Origin: Rhizobium sp. AQ_MP
GTDB lineage: Bacteria > Pseudomonadota > Alphaproteobacteria > Rhizobiales > Rhizobiaceae
Length of the DNA stretch: 64,000 nt
Assembly: GCF_014237835.1 (NCBI RefSeq)
Contig: NZ_JACJVI010000002.1
Location: forward strand, 434,001 to 498,000
Direction: 5' to 3'
Both the position numbers and the translations under genes were made by a program. The notes beneath the pieces were generated by a model. That model did no database searches, was not told the origin of the DNA, and saw only the letters and a list, made by a program, of their open reading frames with translations. The number at the start of each line of letters is the position of its first letter. The stretch's first letter is position 1. Below are positions 45,778 through 54,869 of this stretch, piece by piece.

Positions 45778-46925
45778 TGCTCTCCCAGGGCAAAGCGCGC
45801 CTTCAGCAGGCATTCTTCGTATTCGGCCTCTGCCTTCGAATCGAAGACGATGCCGCCGCCGACATTGAAGACGGCGCGCCCATGGTTGAAAAGGGAGATG
45901 GTGCGGATTGCCACCGAAAATCGCATGGGACCCGCAGGATCGCACCATCCGATTGCGCCGCAATAGACGTCGCGCGGGCCGGCTTCGAGTTCATGCAGGA
46001 TGCGCATGGCCCACATTTTCGGAGCGCCGGTCACGGAGCCGCAAGGGAAGAGGGCTGCCATGATCTCAGGCAGCCCGATGTCGGGCAAGAGCCTGGCCCT
46101 GACATAGCTCACCATCTGATGCACGGTCGGATAGGTCTCGATGGCAAACAGCTTGGGGACCGAAAGCGTGCCGACCTCTGTGATGACAGAGACGTCGTTG
46201 CGCAGGAGGTCGACGATCATCCGGTTTTCGGCCTGGGTCTTTACGTCGGCGAGCATCGCTTCGATGATTGCCTCGTCCTCCTCGAGGCTTGCGCCGCGCG
46301 GTGCCGTGCCTTTCATCGGGCGGGTTTCGATCCAGCCATCCTCTTCGACGGAAAAGAACAGTTCCGGCGACCGGGACAGGATGACGGGACCAGTGCCGTA
46401 GTCGATCAGCGCGCCGTAATGCACGGGCTGTCGACCGACCAGCGACCAGAAGGCGGCGCGGGGATCGCCTTCCCATTTTGCCTCGACAGGCATGGTTAGG
46501 TTGGCCTGATAGCAGTCGCCCTTGCGCAGGTGATGGTGCAGCCGGTCGAAGCGGTTCCGATAGGTTTCGAGATCCCAGGCGGCCCCTGGCTCGCTCAGGA
46601 GCGGCGCATTCGGAATGTTCGAGGGCGCCTCCGCCAGCGGATGGTCTGCCGGCGCGGGCGCTGAAAAGACGCCCATCGAGATCAGCGGTGTCTCGCGGCC
46701 CGCTTCGATCAGCGGACGGAGCTTCGGCTCAAAGACAAAGCCGGCTTCATAGGAAAGGTAGCCCGCCAGCCACTTGCCGGCCTTTCGATGCGCTTCCAGT
46801 TGCGCAAGCGCGGGCTCCACCTCGTCTGCCGACCGGGCGACGACGAGCGTCTCCGGCTCGGCAAAAACGAGGCTTGTCCCCGCGCGGTCGTCGCGGAAGA
46901 GCGCATAGGGCGCGTGGTCACGCAT
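45762..46925 (-). CDS. pabB: Aminodeoxychorismate synthase component I (387 aa)
   Basis: A chorismate-binding enzyme adding ammonia to chorismate for folate synthesis. The active-site block reads ETRPMKGTAPRG, with the Lys of the PIKGT motif that marks PabB (anthranilate synthase has Ala there). SRSPELFFSVEED, NRMIVDLLRNDVS, ALFPCGSVTGAPKMWAM and GIVFDSKAEAEYEECLLKA complete the family pattern. No glutamine amidotransferase (PabA) gene is adjacent, so that subunit must be elsewhere (often shared with TrpG). It overlaps pabC and follows an M3 peptidase gene by 22 bases. Confidence 0.94.
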   Translation of the reverse strand: MRDHAPYALFRDDRAGTSLVFAEPETLVVARSADEVEPALAQLEAHRKAGKWLAGYLSYEAGFVFEPKLRPLIEAGRETPLISMGVFSAPAPADHPLAEAPSNIPNAPLLSEPGAAWDLETYRNRFDRLHHHLRKGDCYQANLTMPVEAKWEGDPRAAFWSLVGRQPVHYGALIDYGTGPVILSRSPELFFSVEEDGWIETRPMKGTAPRGASLEEDEAIIEAMLADVKTQAENRMIVDLLRNDVSVITEVGTLSVPKLFAIETYPTVHQMVSYVRARLLPDIGLPEIMAALFPCGSVTGAPKMWAMRILHELEAGPRDVYCGAIGWCDPAGPMRFSVAIRTISLFNHGRAVFNVGGGIVFDSKAEAEYEECLLKARFALGEQWISR

Positions 46926-46947
46926 GGGATGTCGGCAGCTCCGCTGT

Positions 46948-48798
46948 TCAGGCCGCCTTATCTAGCGCTTCCAGCTCGTCGATAAGCCCCTCGATCATCG
47001 ACAGTCCCTTGGCCCAGAACGACGGATCGGTCGCATCAAGGCCGAAGGGGGCCAGAAGCTCGGAGTGGTGTTTCGTCCCGCCGGCCTTCAGTAGCGCGAA
47101 GTACTTGTCCTGGAAGCCCTGATCGGCGTTCTGGTAGACGGCATAGAGCGAGTTCACCAGGCAGTCGCCGAAGGCATAGGCATAGACGTAGAACGGCGAG
47201 TGGATGAAATGGGGGATATAGGCCCACCAAGTCTCGTAACCCTCGGAGATCTTGATTGCTGGTCCCAGGCTCTCCGACTGGACGGAAAGCCAGAGTTCGC
47301 CGATCTGCTCGGCGGTCAGTTCGCCTTCCTTGCGCGCCGTGTGGATCTTGCGCTCGAACTGGTAGAAGGCGATCTGGCGGACCACCGTATTGATCATGTC
47401 CTCGACCTTCTGGGCGAGCATGGCCTTCCTCTCGCGCTTGTCGGTCGTCTTGTCGAGAAGAGCGCGGAAGGTCAGCATTTCGCCGAAGACGGACGCGGTT
47501 TCGGCGAGCGTCAGCGGGGTCTGGCACATCAGCGCACCCTGGCCGCCGGCAAGAACCTGATGCACGCCGTGGCCGAGTTCATGGGCCAGCGTCATCACAT
47601 CGCGCGGTTTGCCGAGATAGTTGACCAGCACGTAGGGGTGGGCCGAGGGCACGGTCGGGTGGGCGAAGGCACCCGGAGCCTTGCCGGGCCGGGCCGGGGC
47701 ATCGATCCAGCCGCCGTCGAAAAAGCGGCCGGCGATCTCGGCCATCTCGGGCGCGAACCCGCCGTAAGCCGAGAGAACCATGTCCTTGGCTTCATCCCAG
47801 GAGATCAGTCTGTCAGGTGTTTCGGCAAGCGGCGCATTGCGATCCCAGAAATTCATCTGGTCCATGCCGAGCCACTTCGCCTTCATCTTGTAATAGCGAT
47901 GCGACAGGCGCGGATAGGCTTCGCGCACGGCCTCGGCCAGCGCATCCACCACCTCGCGTTCGACACGGTTGGCGAGGTGGCGACTATCGGCGATATCCTC
48001 GAACCCACGCCAGCGGTCGGCGATGTCCTTGTCCTTCGCCAGCGTGTTGGTCACCAGCGTGAAGATGCGGATATTGTCCTTGAAGGTCTTCGAGAGAGCT
48101 TCGGCGGCAAGCTTGCGCTTGGCGGGGTCGGCATCCTGCAAAAGTGTCAGCGTCGGCTCGAGCGGCATCTCGTCCTCGCCGACCTTGAAGCGGAGTGCTG
48201 CCAGTGTCTCGTCGAACAGCCGGTTGAAGGCGGCAGCACCCGTCTGCGACTTTTCCAGAAAGAGCTGCTCGATCCGGTCATCGAGCTGGAAGGGCTTGTC
48301 CTTGCGCAGGTCAACAATCCAGGGGCGGAAGTGGGCGAGGGCCGGATCGCGGTCCATGGCGGCATCGACGGCATCGTCCGGCAGGCGGTTCAGTTCCAGC
48401 GGGAAGAACAGGAGGCGGGCCGACATGTCCGTCAACTTGGCCTGGATGTCGCCGAAAAACTTGCCGTTCGCCGGATTGGTCATGTCGGAATAATAAGTGA
48501 GGCCCGCGTAAGAGGCGATGCGACCCAGCAGGTCTTCCAGCGCGTCCATCTCGCGCAGCGCCTGGGCGAGCGAGTTTTCGCCGACGGTTTCCAGCGCGAT
48601 GGAGAGCTTGCCCTTCCACTTGGTTTCAAAGGCAAGGGCATCCGAGCCCGCCTTCTCGACGGCTCCCAGGAATTCCCTCGACGTCTGGCCGGGATAAAGA
48701 TCCTCAAGCTTCCAGACGGGCAGATCGCCAAGGTTTGGGTCCCGGCTCTCGGATGCCTCGGAGGCAGGGCTGAGGGCAGGGCGGGGGTCGATCATCAT
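46948..48798 (-). CDS. pepF: M3 family oligoendopeptidase, PepF type (616 aa)
   Basis: A cytoplasmic zinc metallopeptidase trimming short peptides. The zinc site HEXXH is in TLAHELGHGVHQ (about residue 403), with the third ligand Glu in TPLTLAETASVFGEML. The N-terminal helical cap (LPVWKLEDLYPG, LTYYSDMTNPANGKFFGDIQAKL) and the C-terminal GGTKHHSELLAPFGLD are as in the PepF/M3 clade. The ATG at 48798 has AAAGGACATCGCC before it; the frame extends 15 codons upstream. First gene of a minus-strand run with pabB and pabC; divergent from the NtrC-like regulator. Confidence 0.94.
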   Translation of the reverse strand: MMIDPRPALSPASEASESRDPNLGDLPVWKLEDLYPGQTSREFLGAVEKAGSDALAFETKWKGKLSIALETVGENSLAQALREMDALEDLLGRIASYAGLTYYSDMTNPANGKFFGDIQAKLTDMSARLLFFPLELNRLPDDAVDAAMDRDPALAHFRPWIVDLRKDKPFQLDDRIEQLFLEKSQTGAAAFNRLFDETLAALRFKVGEDEMPLEPTLTLLQDADPAKRKLAAEALSKTFKDNIRIFTLVTNTLAKDKDIADRWRGFEDIADSRHLANRVEREVVDALAEAVREAYPRLSHRYYKMKAKWLGMDQMNFWDRNAPLAETPDRLISWDEAKDMVLSAYGGFAPEMAEIAGRFFDGGWIDAPARPGKAPGAFAHPTVPSAHPYVLVNYLGKPRDVMTLAHELGHGVHQVLAGGQGALMCQTPLTLAETASVFGEMLTFRALLDKTTDKRERKAMLAQKVEDMINTVVRQIAFYQFERKIHTARKEGELTAEQIGELWLSVQSESLGPAIKISEGYETWWAYIPHFIHSPFYVYAYAFGDCLVNSLYAVYQNADQGFQDKYFALLKAGGTKHHSELLAPFGLDATDPSFWAKGLSMIEGLIDELEALDKAA

Positions 48799-49048
48799 GG
48801 CGATGTCCTTTCTCTCGTTCGTGTCGGAGATGTAGTCAGTCACCTGCCAATGGGCAAGCAGCCCAGTACCCGCGTGTGAGCAAGTGGCCGGGCCAGACGG
48901 CTGAGTGCGCCTGGGGATTGTGCCATAATCGGTTAAGGACCGTTAAAATGTTAGCCTTTCTCCCAAGAACATCTTCAGGCCTTTCTGGCAGTGTCCCCGC
49001 GATAACCCAGGAGCGCGAACGCGCCAGAACAGCCTCGGGGAGCGCAAG

Positions 49049-50566
49049 TTGACCGCACAGATTCTACTCATCGATGAAGATGCCGCCGAGCGCCGCAGCA
49101 TGAAGGCTGCGATTGAAGCGCACGGCCATGCCGTTCATGTCGCCGACACGGCGTCGGCAGGGATAGAGCTTTTCCGCCGCCACTATGACCAGATCAGTGT
49201 CGTCGTTCTCGACGCGACTTCGGCCGATGGTCTCAATCCGACCCTCATTCCGGTCCTCGCTGAAATCAATCCGGCCGTGCCGGTGATTGTTGCCACCACG
49301 GAAGGTGCCACCGAGACCGCTCTCGAAGCGGTGCGTGCTGGCGCATTTGACTTCCTTGTCAAGCCGATCGCCCAGGAGCGCCTGATCGGCGCCATCGAGT
49401 CGGCGCTCAAGATCCATCGCACCAGTCTTCAGGGTCGGGCACCGCGGCGGGCGCGCAGCGGCTCCGTCAGTTTTGCGGATGTCGTGGCGGCAAGCGCGGC
49501 CATGTCCCGGGTCGTTGAACTGGGACGCCGTGCGGCGCAATCCACCATACCCGTGATGCTTGAAGGCGAGCCCGGTGTCGGCAAGGAGCTCGTGGCGCGC
49601 GCCATTCATGGGGCCAGTGATCGTTCGTCTCGGCCGTTCATCCCGGTCAATTGCAACACTGTTTCGCCCAGTGAGATCGAGGAGTTCCTGTTTGGCGGCG
49701 AGAACCAGCCCGGAAAGCTTGCGGAAGCGGAAGGCGGCACGCTTTTTGTCGAAGAAATCAGTGAGTTGCCACCGGTCGGGCAGATGCGTCTGCTGGAGAT
49801 GGTGCAGAGCGGAGAGGTTCATCGCCAGGGACAGCCGAGGCCGTTGAAGGCGAATGTGCGGCTCATTCTGGCGACCAACAAGGATTTGATCGAGGAGGTC
49901 AAGGCAGGCCGTTTTCGCGAAGATCTCTATTATCGCGTCAATGTCTTCCCGATTACCATCGCCTCGCTTCGGCGGCGTAAGGAGGACATTCCGCATCTAG
50001 TGCGTGCTTTTGTCGAACGGTTTTCGCTGGAACAGCGCCTGCCTCGGACTCTGCAGGTTGATCCCTCTGCACTGGCGCTCCTGACCTCCTTCGAATGGCC
50101 GGGCAACACGCGCCAGCTGGAAAACGCGATCTTCCGTGCCGTGGTTCTGGCGGAGGGGACAAGCCTCAGGGAGAGCGATTTTCCGCAGATTGTGGCCCAG
50201 GTGGCCGTCAGTCGTGGTGGAGCACCCGGGGCAGAGCCGCAGGCAGTCCTGCATGAACCAAGCCCGATTGCGAAGGTACAGGCGGCCCTGGCCGAGCGCA
50301 CAGCCAGCTTCACGAGCGGCTATTCTGCGTCATCCACAGGTTTCGGCGCAGCGCAATCGGCCAATGTCATCGTCAGTACCGATCAGGCGGGAAATGTCCG
50401 CAAGCTGGCCGAGATCGAGGAGGAGCTGATCCGCTTCGCGCTCAAGTTCTATCGGGGCCAAATGAGCCAGGTGGCCCGGAAACTCGGCATCGGACGCTCG
50501 ACGCTGTATCGCAAGCTGAAGGACTACGGAATCGACCCCGACGACCCCCAGAAGGATGCCGCTTGA
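49049..50566 (+). CDS. NtrC-family response regulator lacking the GAFTGA loop (505 aa)
   Basis: Receiver (Asp9, Glu10, Asp11, phospho-acceptor Asp55, Lys105), AAA+ domain with Walker A GEPGVGKE (172-179) and a Fis-type helix-turn-helix at about 470-495 (MSQVARKLGIGRSTLYRKLKDYG). Residues 215-229 read FGGENQPGKLAEAEG: the segment that carries GAFTGA, which contacts sigma-54, is absent. Walker B is TLFVEE (231-236) rather than TLFLDE. The R-finger region FREDLYYRVNVFPI is kept. It is thus probably a sigma-54-independent regulator, as R. capsulatus NtrC is. The start is TTG after GGGGAGCGCAAG. No histidine kinase gene is adjacent. The target genes are unknown. Confidence 0.9.
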   Translation: MTAQILLIDEDAAERRSMKAAIEAHGHAVHVADTASAGIELFRRHYDQISVVVLDATSADGLNPTLIPVLAEINPAVPVIVATTEGATETALEAVRAGAFDFLVKPIAQERLIGAIESALKIHRTSLQGRAPRRARSGSVSFADVVAASAAMSRVVELGRRAAQSTIPVMLEGEPGVGKELVARAIHGASDRSSRPFIPVNCNTVSPSEIEEFLFGGENQPGKLAEAEGGTLFVEEISELPPVGQMRLLEMVQSGEVHRQGQPRPLKANVRLILATNKDLIEEVKAGRFREDLYYRVNVFPITIASLRRRKEDIPHLVRAFVERFSLEQRLPRTLQVDPSALALLTSFEWPGNTRQLENAIFRAVVLAEGTSLRESDFPQIVAQVAVSRGGAPGAEPQAVLHEPSPIAKVQAALAERTASFTSGYSASSTGFGAAQSANVIVSTDQAGNVRKLAEIEEELIRFALKFYRGQMSQVARKLGIGRSTLYRKLKDYGIDPDDPQKDAA

Positions 50567-50754
50567 TCTGCCTCAACCGTTCAATGTTAACTCTGGGGTA
50601 AGCTTAATCGCCTACCAAGGGGCTAAGCATTTGTTAGGCAAGCGTTCACTATAAATGGACAGCTTGTGCGGATGTGGCAAATTTGCCATGGTATGACCGC
50701 ATTTGACGTTCATTCGAGTTGGCGTGGGACGTAGTCTTTCGGACGGGGATTGCA

Positions 50755-52599
50755 TTGCAGGCATCGCAGTACATCAGCGCGCTCCATACGCAAAGCGGGC
50801 GCAAAACCCGGCTTGCGTCTGCGCAGTGGGCAGCGAGGCTGCTGTTTTCCCTATTCGCCGTCGTGCTGATGGGCTTCGGGGGCGCTCTGACCGGTGCAGG
50901 ATCGGCACGCGCCGAAAGCCGTACTCTCAACATCGAATTCGTCCACACCGGCGAGCGCGCTTCCATCACCTTCAAGCGCAATGGCCGCTATGACCCCAAG
51001 GGTCTCAAACAGCTCAATTACATTCTGCGTGACTGGCGTCGCAACGAGCCGACGAAGATGGATCCGCGTCTCTTCGATCTCGTCTGGGAAGTCTATCGCC
51101 AGTCCCGCGCCAAAGGTTACATCAAGGTCGTCTCTGCCTATCGCTCGCCCGCCACCAACGCCATGCTGCGCTCGCGCTCCAAAGGCGTTGCCAAGGAGAG
51201 CCAGCACATGCGCGGTACGGCCATGGACTTCTACATTCCCGGCGTGCCCCTGAAGACGCTCCGGGAAATCGGTGTGAAGATGCAGGCCGGCGGTGTCGGC
51301 TATTATCCGAATTCGGGCTCACCTTTCGTTCACATGGATGTCGCCGGCGTTCGTGCCTGGCCGCGCATGAACCGCCAGGATCTCGTTCGCCTGTTCCCGG
51401 ATGGCAAGACCGTCCATATTCCCTCCGATGGCAGGCCGTTGCCGGGCTATCAGCAGGCACTTGCCGAATACAAGCGTCGCGTTGCCTCGGGCAATACCGT
51501 GATGATCGCGGAGGAAAAGTCCTCCTCGCGTCCGCGCAACTTCCTTGCCATGCTGTTCGGCGGTGGTGACGAAGACGAAGTCGAGGATATTCCGGAACCC
51601 GCAGAACGTCCGGCCGTGGCCCAGCCGCAGCCGGCACCGGCAGCGCCGCGCCAGCAGCCTGTTGTAACGGCGAGCGAACCGGTGATGGTCGCCACTGCAC
51701 TTCCCGGCGTCGATGCCGCAGATGCACCAGTTCCGCAGGCACGTCCTGCCCTTCGCCCCGCCGACAACAGCCTTGCCGTCGCGCTCTATCAGCCGCCGCG
51801 CAACGCCGCAGAGGATGCCTTGCGCGAAGTGGCCAGCGGCGTCCCGGTTCCGGCTGCCGCGCCTTCAGACGAATTTGCCGACCTCGCCGCAATGCAGGTC
51901 CCTGTCCCGACGTTGCTCAGCAGACCCGAGGCAGGTGCCGCCGAACAGAGCGTCATGACTGCCTCGATCGATCCGAATGCCGATTCCATGGTGCTGGCCG
52001 ATGGGATGACCGTGCCCGTGCCGGCAGCACGTCCGCAGGTGGCGGAGGCGCTGTTGGCGTCTGCCCAGGCGGAAGCGGAGGCAGAGGTCGACGAAGTCGA
52101 GCAGGCTATCCTGTCGCCCGAGGCTGCTCAGGCTCTTGAAGCGAGCACCGTGCCGGAAATGGCTGCTCCGATACCGTCGAGCGCCCCTGCCCAGGCGGAA
52201 CTTCGCGCTGCTCCTGCTGAAGTCCAGAAGCCGGTCGAGGTTGCTGCCATCCCGCCGCAGCCCGAAGCCGCCGTCGAATCCACGACACAGTTCGGCGACA
52301 TGTTCGACGCGCCGTCCGAGCCGGTGCCGAATGCCGACGCGGCGCTGCCGAAGAAGGGTGGCCGCCCGGGCCAGGAAGATGCCGAGCGCGCCCATATGGC
52401 AATGTATGGCGGCACCAAGCTGACGAAGGGCATGATCGAGCAGTGGGCGCTCAATCAGGGCCGGTTCGAGGCTGTCGCCAAACCTGTGAAGGCGCCCCGC
52501 GTTGTGTCGCGCTCGCTCATGGCGCCTGCCACCACCGTTCCCGACGGTTTCCGCCTCGACGCGACAACTGTGGATCCGAGCCGCTTCGGCGCACCTTGA
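50755..52599 (+). CDS. DUF882 (YcbK-like, M15-type) secreted protein with Pro-rich tail (614 aa)
   Basis: A long N-terminal signal/anchor (RLLFSLFAVVLMGFGGALTGAGSARA) precedes the DUF882 domain, related to M15 D,D-carboxypeptidases. Zinc-site blocks are SAYRSPATNAMLRSRSKGVAKESQHMRGTAMDFYI (His, Asp) and SPFVHMDVAGVRAWPR (His). It may act on peptidoglycan crosslinks. The C-terminal 380 residues are low-complexity, with repeated short P-V-P-x-A-R-P-like motifs (VPQARPAL, VPVPAARPQ). No ATG is available: TTG at 50755 has GGACGGGGATTGCA upstream, while TTG at 50719 lacks a ribosome site, so the start is uncertain. Confidence 0.87.
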   Translation: MQASQYISALHTQSGRKTRLASAQWAARLLFSLFAVVLMGFGGALTGAGSARAESRTLNIEFVHTGERASITFKRNGRYDPKGLKQLNYILRDWRRNEPTKMDPRLFDLVWEVYRQSRAKGYIKVVSAYRSPATNAMLRSRSKGVAKESQHMRGTAMDFYIPGVPLKTLREIGVKMQAGGVGYYPNSGSPFVHMDVAGVRAWPRMNRQDLVRLFPDGKTVHIPSDGRPLPGYQQALAEYKRRVASGNTVMIAEEKSSSRPRNFLAMLFGGGDEDEVEDIPEPAERPAVAQPQPAPAAPRQQPVVTASEPVMVATALPGVDAADAPVPQARPALRPADNSLAVALYQPPRNAAEDALREVASGVPVPAAAPSDEFADLAAMQVPVPTLLSRPEAGAAEQSVMTASIDPNADSMVLADGMTVPVPAARPQVAEALLASAQAEAEAEVDEVEQAILSPEAAQALEASTVPEMAAPIPSSAPAQAELRAAPAEVQKPVEVAAIPPQPEAAVESTTQFGDMFDAPSEPVPNADAALPKKGGRPGQEDAERAHMAMYGGTKLTKGMIEQWALNQGRFEAVAKPVKAPRVVSRSLMAPATTVPDGFRLDATTVDPSRFGAP

Positions 52600-52630
52600 G
52601 TGCCAAGACACCGAGATTGCAGACAAAAAG

Positions 52631-52657
52631 AAACCCGCCGGATCGGCGGGTTTTTTG
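52631..52657 (+). terminator. Rho-independent terminator after the DUF882 gene
   Basis: AAACCCGCCG-GAT-CGGCGGGTTTTTT, 32 bases past the DUF882 stop. It lies just beyond the convergent gapR stop. Confidence 0.92.
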
Positions 52658-52677
52658 TATGTCGAAGCGAGGATGCC

Positions 52678-52944
52678 TCAGCCTTCCGGCGGGCTCTCGA
52701 TCATGCCGAGCGCATGCAGGTAGGTGTCCAGGATCAGATCCTCTTCCATGCGCTCCTGGTCATCCTTCTTGCGAAGCGCGATGACCTTCTTGAGGATCTT
52801 CGTATCGAAGCCCATGGCCTTGGCTTCGCCGTAGACGTCCTTGATGTCGTCGGCGATGGTCTTCTTCTCTTCTTCCAGGCGCTCGATGCGTTCGACAAAG
52901 GCACGGAGCTGGTCGCGGGCGACGCCGTGAGCGGCATCAGACAT
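52678..52944 (-). CDS. gapR: GapR nucleoid-associated protein, DUF2312 (88 aa)
   Basis: A small helical DNA-binding protein. In Caulobacter GapR encircles overtwisted DNA ahead of forks and transcription and stimulates topoisomerases. The sequence matches the family throughout: [54 protein letters not shown] split over two helices, then [16 protein letters not shown]. Length is right (about 89). The ATG at 52944 follows GAAGGAGATTGCCC. Confidence 0.94.
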   Translation of the reverse strand: MSDAAHGVARDQLRAFVERIERLEEEKKTIADDIKDVYGEAKAMGFDTKILKKVIALRKKDDQERMEEDLILDTYLHALGMIESPPEG

Positions 52945-53050
52945 GGGCAATCTCCTTCATTGCGGGGATGGCATTCTTGAGGACGGTTTCGTGGCGTTCA
53001 CGTGCCGCGAAGCAGCGTCCGCGTCAAGCCCCCAAAGCTTGAGAGGACCG

Positions 53051-53356
53051 TCATTCCTTCGGGCGGTTCTTCTCGAAGGCCTGCTGCTGCTCGGTGCTCG
53101 CCTCACGCTGGTGAAGTGCCTTCCACTCGTCATAGGGCATGCCGTAGACGATCTCGCGGCTTTCATCCTTGGTCAGGTCGAGGCCCTTCTCCTTCGCAGC
53201 GTCGAGATACCAGTTCGACAGGCAATTGCGGCAGAAGCCGGCGAGGTTCATCAGGTCGATGTTCTGCACCTCGGGTCGGTTGCGCAGATGGGAGACGAGC
53301 CGGCGAAAGGCGGCGGCTTCAAGTTCTGTCTGCTGATCCTTGGTCGGGAGCGTCAT
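53051..53356 (-). CDS. DUF1244 protein (101 aa)
   Basis: A small cytoplasmic protein: AAAFRRLVSHLRNRPEVQNIDLMNLAGFCRNCLSNWYLDAA contains two Cys spaced CxxC and is the core of DUF1244, followed by YGMPYDEWKALHQ. Structural work on the family shows a small helical protein; its function is not known. It lies between gapR and an N-formylglutamate amidohydrolase gene with 11 bases to the latter, so it is probably in that operon. Confidence 0.9.
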   Translation of the reverse strand: MTLPTKDQQTELEAAAFRRLVSHLRNRPEVQNIDLMNLAGFCRNCLSNWYLDAAKEKGLDLTKDESREIVYGMPYDEWKALHQREASTEQQQAFEKNRPKE

Positions 53357-53367
53357 GCTGTCCTCCT

Positions 53368-54177
53368 TCAGGGTGCGATGGGTTGGGTGGGGTAGGGGCC
53401 GGTGCGCGAGGCATGGATCTCATACTCGTGCAGCTTCGGGTCTCTATTGAGGCGTTCGAAGATGGGTACCAGCCGGTCGGCCCAGGCGGCGACACCTTGG
53501 TCATCGCCGATCAGGTCCTGGCGGACTTCCAGGAGCGCGTGCGGAATGCCCGTCATCATGCAATGGCGATACATGGTGTCGCCCTTGAGCGCGCCGTCAT
53601 AGGGCTCATTGTCGCCGACGAGAATATCGCCCGCTGCTTCCAGGCCTTCGATCAGCGGACGGACGGCGCGAGCATCGGTATCCCAGAGGACGGCGGCATG
53701 CCAGGGGCGGGGCACACCCTTCCAGGCCGGCGTGTAGGAATGTAGCGAGAGCACCAGTGGCGCCTTGCCGGAAGCCTCCGCGACTTCAGAGATCACCCTC
53801 GAGACCGCCCCGTGATAGGGGCGATGGTAGGTTTCGATGCGGTGCTGCCATTCCTCCGGAGAGATCGGGTGGTTGCCCGGAATGATGGCGCCGTCGGAAA
53901 TGCGCATGATGATGGTCGGATCGTCCTCGCCGCGATTCGGATCGATCAGCAGGCGGGAAAAGCGCGACATGACGGCGGGAACCCCCAGCCGCGCTGCCAG
54001 GAGACGCGTCAGCGGCTCGATGCCAATGTCATAGGCGATGTGACGGCCGAAGGCGCTGTCAGGCAGTCCGAGCATTCCATAGGATGCGGGAACGATGTTG
54101 GTGGCGTGGTCGGCGAGAAGCACGAGGCCGGCGTCAACACGGCCTTCCAAAATCTCGAAAACGGGGGAAACATTCAT
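53368..54177 (-). CDS. N-formylglutamate amidohydrolase family protein, second paralogue (269 aa)
   Basis: An FGase-domain protein different from the one at 10929. Blocks are LLADHATNIVPASYG, RFSRLLIDPNRGEDDPTIIMRISDG, VLSLHSYTPAWKGVPRPWHAAVLWD and LLEVRQDLIGDDQG. It keeps the His, Asp and Glu pattern expected of a metal-dependent amidohydrolase but its substrate is unknown. It is transcribed before DUF1244 with an 11-base gap. The 185 bases to the divergent DUF1036 gene hold both promoters. Confidence 0.88.
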   Translation of the reverse strand: MNVSPVFEILEGRVDAGLVLLADHATNIVPASYGMLGLPDSAFGRHIAYDIGIEPLTRLLAARLGVPAVMSRFSRLLIDPNRGEDDPTIIMRISDGAIIPGNHPISPEEWQHRIETYHRPYHGAVSRVISEVAEASGKAPLVLSLHSYTPAWKGVPRPWHAAVLWDTDARAVRPLIEGLEAAGDILVGDNEPYDGALKGDTMYRHCMMTGIPHALLEVRQDLIGDDQGVAAWADRLVPIFERLNRDPKLHEYEIHASRTGPYPTQPIAP

Positions 54178-54362
54178 CAGTTTGAAGCCATCAGCTGCTA
54201 CAAGCGCTTGATCGCATGGGGAATGGGGGAGCGCAAGCTTTCATGGCTGTCACGTTTGTGCCAAGATCGGACATAAAGGTTTCAGTACTGGCCAAAGACA
54301 GAAAATATAATCGATTAGAGTTGCGTTGACATTCTCTGGTCAGCATCGCAAGAAGGCATCCC

Positions 54363-54869
54363 ATGCGCATTTTTGGAGTTCCGGCGGCAATCGTGCATCA
54401 CCTGATCAGACAGACTTTCGACCGTGCCAAGGCACGTTTTCTAAAGCCCCTCCTGATCGCGGGTGCGCTGTTTTCGCCCATGCTGGCAGCCGATGCCGCT
54501 CACGCCGAGTTCCGTGTCTGCAACGGCACCCAGAACCTTGTCGGGGTGGCCGTTGGCTACCGCGCGGAAGAAGGTTGGATCACGGAGGGCTGGTGGCAGG
54601 TTCCTGCCGGCACCTGTGCCACTCTGATCGAGGGCGAACTCCAATCGCGTTATTATTATCTCTATGCTGAGGATGCCGCCCGCGGTGGTCGCTGGACCGG
54701 TGACATCAACATGTGTGTCGCCGAAAACGAGTTCAAGATCGTTGGCGTGAAGGACTGCTTCGCACGCGGTTATCAGCAGATGGGGTTCAAGGAATACGAC
54801 ACCGGCAGACAGGGGAGCTGGATGGTCCAGTTGTCCGATTCGTCGGGCACCCAGGAAAGCCAGAACTGA
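54363..54869 (+). CDS. DUF1036 secreted protein (168 aa)
   Basis: An N-terminal hydrophobic segment (FLKPLLIAGALFSPMLAADAAHAE, preceded by about 27 polar residues) acts as signal or anchor. The DUF1036 domain follows: FRVCNGTQNLVGVAVGYRAEEGWITEGWWQVPAGTC, then YYYLYAEDAARGGRWTGDINMCVAENEFKIVG with paired Cys. These proteins occur widely in alphaproteobacteria, often next to pyruvate kinase, with no known role. Its stop overlaps the pyruvate kinase start by one base (TGATG). Confidence 0.88.
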   Translation: MRIFGVPAAIVHHLIRQTFDRAKARFLKPLLIAGALFSPMLAADAAHAEFRVCNGTQNLVGVAVGYRAEEGWITEGWWQVPAGTCATLIEGELQSRYYYLYAEDAARGGRWTGDINMCVAENEFKIVGVKDCFARGYQQMGFKEYDTGRQGSWMVQLSDSSGTQESQN

